NCBI RefSeq assembly: GCF_030445035.2
Contig: NC_080701.1
Coordinates: 24,148,798-24,212,797 of the forward strand
From: Dasypus novemcinctus
Taxonomy: Eukaryota; Chordata; Mammalia; Cingulata; Dasypodidae
Length of the DNA stretch: 64,000 nucleotides
Reading direction: 5' to 3'
The position numbers were made by a program, and so were the translations under genes. Below, piece by piece: positions 16,095-27,200 of this stretch; the stretch's first letter is position 1, and the number at the start of each line of letters is the position of its first letter. Under the pieces are notes generated by a model. It had not been told where the DNA came from. It was given only the letters and a program-made list of their open reading frames with translations, and ran no database searches.

Positions 16095-16490
16095 AAGACT
16101 GAGAGACCATCCATTTAACAAACATTTGCTGAGTGCTAGCCAATGAGCTAGCAACTAAAGAAAATACAAACTTGGTTTAGATGTACGTTCTGTTCTCAAG
16201 TTGCTCACAACCTAACAAGAACGAGGAGATGAATATGTTCATAATAAGCAAGGTAGCACTTGAAAAGTGATGTGAAAGAAGACATAGTGATTGTAGAATT
16301 TTCTAGCAAGAGAGAATTCGCATTTTAGGGAAATTCAAGCAAGTATTGGTATTTGAGATGAGTCTTAGAAGAAAGTGGACATTAGATGTGTGGAGAAGGT
16401 CAAGAAAATATTTTGGAAAGAGGAGATATAAAATATTCAGGATAAAGGGACAATGGTACAGGAGTGCTAGTTGTCTCAGGAGCCCCAAAT
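16095..16490 (+). repeat. Probable old LINE (L2-type) fragment
   Basis: TTTAACAAACATTTGCTGAGTGCTAGCC...TTCTCAAGTTGCTCACAACCTAAC is the familiar mammalian 'last until size/age' L2-like pattern. Strongly diverged. Confidence 0.4.
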
Positions 16491-16717
16491 CATTTTTGGA
16501 GTCCGGAGCATAGGTCTTGGGTATGACTGGAAAGGTGCTTAGGAGTCAGAGGTACATCCTGAATGCCAGGCCATGGAATTTGAACTGAACTTCACTTACT
16601 CTGAGGAGCTCTTGGAAGTTTTTGTGGCAGGACCTGAGGTGCTCACTGATCCACGAGCAACAGGGGCCTGGACCTTGGAGCAAGAAAAGTCAAGACTGAA
16701 TACACGGAGTGACAGTT

Positions 16718-17340
16718 TGAGGTTATTTTAGGAATCCCCCCAAAATTATGTTCTTGAAGTACTCCATTCCTGTGGGTGTGGGGCCCTTTTGATTGGACTA
16801 TGTCAGTGAGACATGACTTGGGTGGGGTCTCCACCTACTTACTGGAGCTTTACATAAATGGAGACCACCAAAGGGGGTGGGTGGAAGCTGCCATTTTGAC
16901 CCTGCCACGTGAGAGGACTCGAGGATCGCTGAAAGCACAAAACCCCCCAAGAGACTGGGCCCATGGACCAACTCAGCTGATACCTGATTGCCCACAGCTG
17001 AACTCAGGAAGAAAGCAGAGCAGCCAAGATTGAAGGAGGTGACCTGAAAACAGACAAGCCCTATGGCTGGTCACCCACAGCTGAGCTCCAGGAGACAGTA
17101 GATTCTGGAGGGGAAGGCAGGGATCTCGGCCAAGATTGGCCTCCATTTTGCTTCACCTCATGGCAGGACACCAGGATCACCAGTAGCTGACTTTGGTGAG
17201 AGAAAGCATCTCAGATGGTGTTTGATTTGAACATTTCACAGCCTCTGGACTGTAAGCCTTTAGTCTAAAGAAAATTCCCATTATAAAAGCCAACCCTTTT
17301 CTGGTACTTTGTATTGGCAGCCCTATGGCAAACTAAGTCA
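16718..17340 (+). mobile_element. LTR fossil, xenarthran MaLR/ERVL-like
   Basis: TG...CA block with a GATTGGACTATGTCAGTGAG head and CACCAGGATCACCAGTAGCTGAC, ending in TACTTTGTATTGGCAGCCC. Closely related to 10622-11227. Solo. Confidence 0.65.
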
Positions 17341-17490
17341 CACAGACTTGGAAACCTAAGGATAGAATTGATAGCTAGGAACTTAAAGAAATAGATGAGA
17401 ACACTGAAGGGGCGAGTATAGCTAAAGACATGGTCACAGTGACACCGTACATATATAGTTAGGGTTGAAACAGAAAAAGGAATCCAAATC

Positions 17491-17978
17491 TGTTTTAGTT
17501 TCCTTGGCTGCCAAACCAAATACCATCCAAAGGGTCAGCTTAAACAATGGGGATTTATTTGCTCACAGTTTGAGGCAGGAAAGAGACCAAATAAAGGTGT
17601 CATTAAGGAAATGATCAAGTTTTCTTGAAGACCGCGGTGTTCTGAAGCTGGCTGCTGGTCATCCTCGATCCTTAGCTTGACGTGTGGCTAGGGCATGGTA
17701 GAGTCTTCTGGTCTCTTCCTTCTTTTCTGGGTTCTCTTGATGTTCAGCTTCTGGCTGCTCCTCTGTGGCTCTTTCCCTCCCTCTGTCTGAATTTCATTCT
17801 GCTTATAAAGGACTTCAGTAATAGGAGTAAGACCCATCCTGATCGAGGTGGGCCACACCCTAACTGAAGTAGCCTCATCAAAAGGTCCTACCTACAAAGG
17901 GATTCACACCCACAAAAATTGATTAGGTTTACTTAAGAACATGTTATTCTGAGATATAGACAGCTCCAAACCACCACA
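17491..17978 (-). mobile_element. Solo LTR fossil, MaLR-like
   Basis: Starts TGTTTTAGTTTCCTTGGCTG and ends in CCAAACCACCACA. Flanks AAATC and ATATC are compatible with a 5-bp duplication. A close relative is at 44850-45306 (shared GGCTTAAACAATGGGGATTT and CCACTTATAAAGG-type blocks). About 490 bp, no internal region. Confidence 0.7.
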
Positions 17979-18089
17979 ATATCTGAAACAGAAAAGGTAG
18001 AGTCAGAGATAGAAAGTATGATATTAGGAAAGGGTTTCTTTCCAGAAGGACAGAAGAAGAGTGTGAGGAAAAATAACATTTATTGTTAT

Positions 18090-18235
18090 ATGGTAGGTGC
18101 TCCCCTCATGGTTTCTCAGTTATTCACAAAATTTCCCTGGGATAAATATTGCTATTTCTTGCAGGTGTTGAAAGAAGCTCAGCATTTTAAGCCACTTATT
18201 GGAGCCCACATAGCTAATAGTTGGTAGAGATGAAC
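18090..18235 (-). repeat. MIR fragment
   Basis: Minus-strand MIR-like run from GGTAGGTGCTCCCCTCATGG through GATAAATATTGCTATTTCTTGC to CCCACATAGCTAATAGTTGG. Confidence 0.5.
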
Positions 18236-18269
18236 ACTCAGGAAGGTCTGACATGAGTTAAAGAGGGAA

Positions 18270-18465
18270 ACCCTTGGACTGAATGATAGCAAGTCAGGAT
18301 TCTCGTCCAATACAAATGCCAACTCCCTGGATGAAATCTGATAAGTTATTTCACTCTCATAAATCTTAGGTGTCCCATAGGCTTGATGAATTAGATTGTT
18401 GAATTAGATTGTTTATTATATAATGTTCCTTTCAGTTCTGGTAGTTTATGATTCTATTGTTTTGT
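18270..18465 (+). repeat. MIR fragment
   Basis: Plus-strand MIR order: CTTGGACTG...AGTCAGGATTCTCGTCC, then CTGATAAGTTATTTCACTC and CTTAGGTGTCCC, ending TTCCTTTCAGTTCTGG. Confidence 0.55.
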
Positions 18466-19019
18466 AATGTTACAATGAAGTCTTAAGTGGGAGTAAAGGG
18501 AATGGATAAAAAAATAACATACCCAGCATAAAAAATTAACTAAGCTATCTTTTTATCTGAGGCTAAAGGACAAAACAGGGAAGATGATTGAACAGAGTTT
18601 GAGGCATGAGAAACTGAACTTCGAAACTGTTGGATATTGGATTGAGGGGAAGTAGATAATTAAGGGTGACACTTGGGTGTCTCATGATAAAATATAAATC
18701 AGTTAAGCTGCTTTGGGCACACAGCCTTCAAGATTGAAACCTCCATGGGAGCAGTTAAATGAATTAGCAGGACACTTCCGGCTCTTAATTTTTCTATTAA
18801 TTTTAGACTATGTGGAGGAAGGAGATGTGTTTTGGTGACTTTAGTTTCATAATAGATCTCTTTACAATCTGCTGCCCTACGTTCAGGGTCAATTGGGTAA
18901 ATGACAGCATCTTTAGAATTTCCTTAGTGCAGACGTATGGCCTGGACTTTATCTTGCTGGATTCCATATTAAAGTGAATTCAAATCTTAGTCTCATTTTT
19001 TTGTAGGCAACATGGCAGC

Positions 19020-19185
19020 CTTATCTAGTGAACAGAACAACGGCTTGGAAATCAAGATACATTAGTCCTAATTCTACTTATAATTAGTGGAGTGGCATTG
19101 GATATGATTATTCACATGCATGTGCCCCACTTTACTGATTTATAAAATGGAGTTGACATTACCTACTTCATAGGAATAGTAAAAA
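19020..19185 (+). repeat. MIR fragment
   Basis: AACAACGGCTTGGAAATCAAG.TACATTAGTCC then CCCCACTTTACTGATTTATAAAATGGAG and TACCTACTTCATAGGAATAG, the MIR order on the plus strand. Confidence 0.6.
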
Positions 19186-19722
19186 TCTCCTGCTTATGTG
19201 GTAGGTCCTCCAATGTGGCTTAATAAAAGATTGTTGAATCAAATGAGTCATCCTGCCCACACCATTTACCACCTGAAATAACTGTAAAGGTTAATTTCTA
19301 GTTTTAATGATCTACTCCTTTGGGAGAAGAACCCAACAAATCAAAGTTCATCATGGACCATGAAAGGAAGTCTGGCTCATTTCCCCCCTTTTGGAAAAAT
19401 TTTGTCTCTGGGTTTAAAAAATCAGTATTCCCATATCACAGGTGAATGAAAGGGAAGGAGGACTTTCCTCTGAGGTAGTTTTGTCTGCCTGTTTGTTTTA
19501 ACCAGCAGTCTTTAACTGTTTACTCAGTCTTGCTCAGAAAGAGTCTATGGCAATCTGGAATTCAACCTCAGACCAAGGTTCTCCCCCATTGCTGAGACAC
19601 CACACAACCAACTGCACAACTCACAGAAGCCGTTTTGAAGCGCTCTTAACCTGGAAATTTAATGTATTTAGAGCAGCTGTTTCTTCAGGAGGAGTATCAC
19701 TGCACATACTTCAAGCCAAAGT

Positions 19723-19821
19723 ATGGAGCCTCAAAATCAGAATCTGAAGACAACACTGCCACTGTCTTTAGGAAGATTTCACATTTCTGAAGATTATGGC
19801 TTTCTTCTTCCAAATCCTCTG
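19723..19821 (+). CDS. IDO2: IDO2 coding exon 1 with start codon
   Basis: ATG at 19723-19725 opens 33 codons, [10 protein letters not shown] through [12 protein letters not shown]. The donor is CTG|GTAAGA, phase 0. The start is chosen by homology to the MEPHRP start of human IDO2. The alternative human upstream Met (MLHFHYYD...) is not conserved here. An ATG at 19547 opens a 66-codon frame, out of phase, that overlaps this start; it is an upstream ORF only if it lies on the mRNA. Confidence 0.92.
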
Positions 19822-22800
19822 GTAAGAATGGAGCCGTGTACCAGGTTGGAATGGGTTTCTTGAGATGCTGGTTTGTAATGTTTTTTGTTTTTGTTTTTGT
19901 TTTTACGTTTATGTGGTTGTTCAAGGGGATGAATGTAACTATCAATTCATTGAACTCAGAAAGACGCTACAAATGAAACAAAATGTAATTGCCCTCAAAA
20001 GAGAACTGACAGCCACAGCAGAGGATACTTCGAATGGAATGCTTTGTGCCAGTTTATTTAAAAAGATTGCCATGTAAGCCAGGAAGCCAATAAGCAAATC
20101 TGTGTTTATCAACAAAATGACAGAAGTTAGATGTAGATAAATGATGTGGGCAAGTGTGAGTCTCAGCTATCGCGGTATTTCCATGTACCAAGTTCTACCA
20201 CATCTTGTAAGGTGCCAACGAAGAATAAAGGGAATTCCTCTATTACAGATTCAATCCTTTTTGTTATATACATGTGTGCAATGCAATTACCTCCAGGAGG
20301 AACGGCTTATAAACTGTGCTAAGTCACTACTACTAATAACTTGCTGTGAATTAGTTTATCCTGACTTGCAAGTGGGAGAGAAAAGAATGTATGTGAGTGC
20401 TTAGGTATTTTGGGCATTGGTAGATTTGTAAAGCGTTAAGAACCGCTGGTTAAAACAAAACCACCTCAGAGAAAAGTCCTCCTTCCCTGACATTTCTGAG
20501 GAGAGGAAGGAAACCTTGAGAATAAACAATACTTATTTCTTACTTCTACTTAGCAGTAATGCAATTCTGTTCTGCAACTTGTAATGCAATTCTGTTTTGT
20601 CAGATAACCCTTATCAAGGTTGTTTTTCTCTTTGAATGTGGTCTGAGGTCTAGAAACTCAAAACTTCTAAGACATAACCTTAAAAGCCATCTGGTCTCAG
20701 TCCCCTCCTTTCACATTTGGGCTAGGTTAAGTCCAGAAGAAGTGATTTACCCAAAGACCTATCAGTGGTAAAAATGGAACTAAAACTCGGGACACTTGAC
20801 ATCCTTTTTCTACTATACCATAAATCACAGGCAAGAGCCCTCAGTTAGAAAGTTAGTTCTAATACAATGTTGCAATGACTCCAAACATTGAATTCTTTGA
20901 TTTTTAACTGAGGGCTCTTGCCTGTGATTTATCAAAAATTCAATGTTTGGAGTCATTGCAACATTGTATTAGAACTAACTTTCTTTTCCCCACATGTCTA
21001 ATGTTTAATTTGTCATTTAACTGCGATTAAAGAATGTTCTGGAATTCAGTGAGGTGGAATTCAGTGATGCTTGTTTTCTTCTAAGTGTAATTAGAAAGAT
21101 TGTAAATGAAGATAAGATCTACACCCTGCTGTCAAAAGCTCTTTGTGGTAAGAACTATTACTTGTAAAAGCAAGTCACAGATCTGCAAGGAACCTGAGCA
21201 GTAAACACAACCACAATTTTGTAAATGTTCAGCAAACTTTACTGTCTTTGTCAGAAAATCATATTTGGGAGTCCTACTAGTATTGCCTGGTATCTGAAAA
21301 AAATATCAAATAGTACCCAGACATGAGTTCTTTCCAAATTTGAAAAATAAATTAATAAAAAATTGTATTACATGAAGTTTAAAATGCAGATTTGAGGAAA
21401 AAGGTTTCCTTTATTCCAGAACATTCTTTACTAGTCATTACTTGGAAAGAAGATACTTAATTTAGGGGGTGACTAAGATTGTAGAGATTACTGGCTTTCA
21501 ATTGTGAGAAAACTTAAAAATCTGTTTACGTGAAATAAGCAGCAAAAGAAGAGTTAGTTCTAATTATTGTAGCTTCTGTTAATATTAAGTATTTTGAGTC
21601 TGTTTTACCTCAATTTGAACCAGTAAAGGAAGTTTACTGCATGCTGGACATGCTTGACTATGCACAAATAGCCTATGAATAATGACTGCTGATTTTAGGG
21701 ATATGGACCTCAGAGTTACTCTGGAACTCTAAAGTCCTAAATCATATTTTTATAAATACATAAGGCCTTTTGAGTACTGGGCTTGTGAGACGGAAAAAAT
21801 GTAGGGCTTTCTGTAGAAATCACTGACTGTTCATTTCAGGTGAATGGACTAACTCTAGCCTTTGGGCATGAATTTGAAAATACGGGAGTAGAAAACAACC
21901 AAGAATAGAATGGACTCAAACGAAACAATGAAAGAACATTTATCATATGTCCCTTGAAAGTAGAATTTGGTTTTAATTTCCCAATTCACCTAGCAAACAT
22001 GACCGTTAAAATGGTGTATTTGAATATATAGTATGGGTTAGGAATTCCACTTTATCATTTTCCTATTCTAAGTTGAAATAATGCATTTGGTAGTTTTGGG
22101 AATGGCGGAGCATTGCATTTAATTGGAGTTGTCAGGCACGAGTCCCACAGAAATTCAAAAATTGTCTGGCTTGAAAGAGATCTGGTTTTTAGCTCTTGGA
22201 TATCCTTGCCACTTCAATTTCTAATAATTATTGAAGTTAGTGTACTTTGAAATTAGAATTGTCGATGCCTGAATCTTTGAGGTGAGTTTCTTAGAAATAG
22301 GTCTTACTTGTAAATTTTTCTTTAAAAACGTGTATTAGATGTTAATCTTTACAGTTCTGAGCCCTGTGAACAATACCTTGAGAGTATTTTGAGAGATCAA
22401 CGAAAAGCTAAACCTTCTAAATTGAACACAAAGACACCTCTTTATGAGTCAGAAAATAAAACCACAGTTTGCAAAGTAAAAAAAAAAAAAAGTAAGCACA
22501 AGGAGGTTTTATGCAGAGTCATTTTGCTAAAGACGGGGGGATCGTGTTCTCTGACGCTGACCCTGGGGTGACCGGCCGCCTCCGCTCCTCCTGGATGAAG
22601 GGGGGTCCGGGGTCACGAGACTTGCGGTGCTGACTTGGGATAATCCTGGCCAAACCGCAACGAGTCCTTCACCGTCACTTGCATTTTTCTTAGCTCTTGG
22701 CATCTTGAATGAATCACAAGCATGGTCTGAGCTTCAGTTTCACATTTGTTGAAAGGCCATCTGGTGCCAGCCCCTGGGATCCAGGAAGCATGAATGTGAC

Positions 22801-24201
22801 GCGCTTTGATGTGTGCAGCGTGGGCAGCAGATGCCTGTTCTCCTGCCTCTGCGTCCAGGGCTCTTTGACAACTGCATTCTCTGTGCATAAATGTTTTTGG
22901 GAATATCTCCATCCTCCCTAGTTCACGAGGAAAAAAATGTCAGTAAGACAACATGTTATGGGCATTAAATATACACACTGATCTGGCCACTGTAGCCAAA
23001 GATTGGAGAGTCCCCCCCCTCGCCCCCGCTTCCTCGTCACTGTTTCTGCTTTTTATAAATAAGGGAACCAGATAAGAAACAATAGCCACATTAACTGCTT
23101 GGGACTTTTGGAGCCAGAATGCATCTCTGTTCTCAGTGGTTTGGATGATGGATATCCCTTAGGAAAAAAATTTCCATTCCTGAGCTCATAGAAAAATTTC
23201 CCTGGCATGCTGTGTCCACTCCCTCGTGGTCACGTTCGCCCGGCCTCTCTCAAGCGGTAATTCCTTGTTTCAGTTTTAATTTCCTCGTGTATGATTTTAA
23301 ACGACTCTGTTTCCGAGAAGAGGTGGAGGAAGAAAGCTTTCATTAGAATCTGCTACAGGTTGCCCACAACAGGTCAGGGGAGGCTCGGTCACTAACCGCA
23401 CGAGGCAGCAGTTTTGCAACTAATCGTGGTGTGGCAAATATTTGTTACTGACTCCGCAAGGACGCGAGCATTGCGTCCCTTTCATTTGAAGGCGAGCGGT
23501 GGGAGGGCTGCCCCCTTGTCCAGAGCCACAGAGATGCTCTTTTGGCAGGCTTGGTTGTTTCCAGTAAAGGGTGCTTATTAGAAAGTCTCTCCATAATGAA
23601 CGGAATCAAGCTAATGAATAAGCAGAGGTTTTGAATTTTAGGGAGTGAGGGCGGACTTGGTTTCAAATATTCTATCCCACTGTGTCAATAAACTCACCTT
23701 TATTTCCACGTTCCAGTGCTTCGGAATGGACACCTCCCAGCCTGTTTTGGTTTCCTCAGGCTGCTGTGACAAAGCACCACAACCTGCGTGCCTGAAAAAA
23801 GCAGGAATATCTTGTGTCACAGTAGTGGAGGTTAGATGTGTGAGATCTAAGGGCTGGAAGGGCCCTGCTGCCTCGAAAGCAGATAGGGGAGAATCTGTTC
23901 CACGGTGCTCTCCTGGTGTTGGCCAGCCATCTTCAGAGGCCGTGTGCTCTCTGCCTGTGCCTCCCTTCCCTTCTTATAAGGACATAAACCATGTTGGAGT
24001 AGGTCTGCCCTACTCCAGTGTGAACTTATTGTAAATTGCCTCATTCCCTCTCTAAGGACCCTATTTCCAAGCGAAGTCACATTCTGAGAAACTGGAGATT
24101 AGGATTTCAGCATGCCTTTGGGGGGTGGGGGGTATAATCCAATTTATAAACCCAAATTCCAATGCATAAATATACCATGAAAATCCTTTGCTAGATCATG
24201 T

Positions 24202-24237
<36 letters not shown>

Positions 24238-27200
24238 TGGGTCGGGTGGGAAGTAAATTTCTCCTTAGACATAAAGAGTGCAAGGAAATTAGCCTGACAG
24301 GAAAGGAGAGGTCAAGGTATTTTAGAACAGAACAAAAGGGCCTGGAACATTCGGCTCAGGAATATGGATTTTACTCATCTGGTAGATGAGATGATGCAAT
24401 TGGCATTGTAATATTTTTCCATCAGAGTGTTAAGGGTAAGGTGGGTGAGAACAATTTCCTAGGTTGTGTGTTAAAATCACTGGAGGAGCTTAAAAAGCCT
24501 GAGAGTTTAATCAGAACCTCTAGCCTAGTTGGTCTCAGTACCTGAAATCCCGTTTGCACAATATAACGCTGAAATTTAAATAACGTTGAACACTTTGGTT
24601 GCATTCAATATTCTCTCAGTTTAAATAAAACCTATCTATAAAACTCTTAAAGTTTTAATTCAAACCAAACTGTTTGCACAAACATTCCCCTGCTTGTTCT
24701 AAAAACTAACCTACAATCAATCACTAGCTAATTTTGAGGGCAATTGTTTTTTCCATTCTCCATTGTAACATCTTATGACTGTTTCTCTCTAGTTTCTTAT
24801 TAATGACGCTCTCCAGATTTACTATCCTCTTGGCATTTTTGTGGCCATTTTATTCATTCTTTGAACTTAGTAAATATTTAGTCACTATTTTCTATATTGA
24901 AGGGAACAATCTAGATTCTTAGATTTTGAGTAGGGAGACAAATGTGAAATCTGTGCTCCTGGACCTAATATTGCATTTCCCCAAATTGTGGTATAAAATG
25001 ATACCTTGTCATGATTCCATACATTTTTGGTTGGTTTAAATCCTGCCTGTTTCACCAAGCTCAGTGCTCCTCCTCTTTTTAGCTACAGACTCCCTGTTTA
25101 ATCTACCAGTTCTATAAAAAGGCCTTGCTTTTTTGCCAAGTGCCCACATAGGTTAATCAGAAGCCTTACTTTCAATGTAGGGAAGAAGATTTTAATAGAG
25201 AATATGAGGGCCAGAATAAAATATGTGGCCACCCTTGATAAACCAATGATTAAAAATTATATTATTGAACATTTGTCCTCTGTTTATTTTGAGGAAATCT
25301 CATTCTAGGTGACAGGGGTGACAGAGAAGGTAGATGACTGATTGTAGCTACTATCCATAGCTACTCAGCTTCAGTCCCAAGTCTATTTACCCACCCCTCA
25401 GGAAAAAAAGAAGAGAGAAGAAAAGAAAAAAGGGTAGGGAAGTGTCTATTCTCACTTGAAGTATAAATGTGTTGGGGAAAACTATCTTAAATTTGGAAAT
25501 AAAGCAAAAGGATGGCTTTGTGTTCTTTTAATAGCATCGTGGAACATTGTCTAACAGTCTCACCTTAGAATTATTTAATAATCTGGATATTCCTTTATCT
25601 AACTTGCTATTTACTATTGCTTAGGGGCTAGTCTCTGAAGTTACATGGTAACTTTTAAATTTGGTACAAAAGAGATGCAAATGGCTCTTGCTGAACAGAT
25701 TATATAACCTGCAAGCTTATGATTGTACCGCCCTCTTGGACATTAGCCAACCACTTGTGTATTTAACCCAGCAAAATTCTTTCATCATTCTTTTTTCAAA
25801 ACTCTATAAACACTTGGCTTATCAAAAAAATTTTAAACCAATCTGACCATCATACTGATTTCTTCCTTAATGAATTAAATATATATTTGACACACATTCT
25901 TTACTTCTATGAGTCATGTTTTTAACTTTTGGCAGATGTAAAAACCTAATAAAAATATAAAAAGGGACTTTTTTTGTAAAGAAAGAAAAGATGAAGATTT
26001 AAAAATTTTTTATCCATCCCATTTCTGGGTTTTCTAATTATTGGAATGAGGGGGAAAAAAGCATTTAAAGTTTCTTTCAGTTTCCTATCTTTGTGCACCA
26101 ACCCTCCACCCCACCATCCTCCACATGTTTACTCTAAAGAAAACTGGAAAGGTCACTGAAATTTGAATCAGAAGAGATTTAGCCTGGCCACCAAACAGAT
26201 GTGAAACCTCAGGAAAGGTCATCTAACCTTTCCGGGCGTTAGCTTCCCCTGCTACAAAACGAAAATAATGAGATCATTCTGTCCTAACTCATATCATATT
26301 GAAAACAAATGCAGATGGATTTAAAACTTAAGTATTAAAAATAGAATCAGAAATATTCTAAAGTAAATGATTTGGGGATAGGAAAACCTTTCTGAGTGTG
26401 TTAGTCAGCCAAAGGGGTGTTGATGCAAAGTACCAGAAATCTGTTGATTTTATAAAGGTATTTATTTGAGGTAAAAGCTTACAGTTACAAGGCCCTAAAG
26501 AATTCAACTCAAGGTTAGTTCCGTGTGTTGTAGCAAGATGGCGGGCAACATCTGCGAGGGTTCAGCCTTCCTCTTCCCCTTAAGGGTCCATGGGCCCAGC
26601 TTCTTCCGATCTCAGCTGTAGACTGGAGGGTTCATTTCTTCTTGGGCCTGCTCACCTGCTCATGGCTCTGGTCTCCTCAGCTGCAAACTCTCTGGAAGCC
26701 CCAAGATCAAGTTCTCTCCTCTGCTGTGTCTATGGAGCTCTCTCTATACCCATGTATCTTCTATCTATTTCTATGTATCTACTCTGTCTTCTTGATTGAG
26801 CATTCGTTTATATAGCCCACAAAGGGGGACAGGGACTCAAACTGAGTCACCCTAATGACGTGGTCAAATTAAAGCCCTAATCTTGACTTAATCAAATAAA
26901 CATAAAGCCTTTGAATTTAAATCAATCAAAGGGTATCATGCCTACAGGAACAGAGAAGTTTGCAAACATAATCAATATTTCTTTTTGGAATTCATAAATA
27001 ATATCAAACTGCCACATTGGGTATGATTTGAAACCCAGTAGCAGAAATGAAAATATTGGCTCATTTGACTGCCCTACTATGTATGGTCATTTCTGAAGCA
27101 TCTGGAAAGAATTTCAACTCATTAATCACCCAAGAAATGTAAATTTAAATAAGAGAATGCTATCAAATCAATAATGACACAAATGGTTTATGTATAAACT

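Larger units (their letters stand above)
4190..19722. other. IDO1-IDO2 intergenic region
   Basis: 15.5 kb without an intact gene. In order it holds L2/MIR fragments (4360-7375), the PLK4 retro-pseudogene with its insertions (7.7-11.35 kb), L1 3' ends (11.36-12.35 and 15.09-15.29 kb), LTR blocks (13.34, 15.88, 16.72 and 17.49 kb) and MIRs (18.1-19.2 kb). I recognise nothing in 4740-6360, 12360-12930, 13690-14400 or 19190-19540. Confidence 0.8.

Noticed and set aside
22510-23500. CpG island promoter
   Set aside because: CpG density by eye is patchy and too low over 200 bp windows; kept only as a possible regulatory block.
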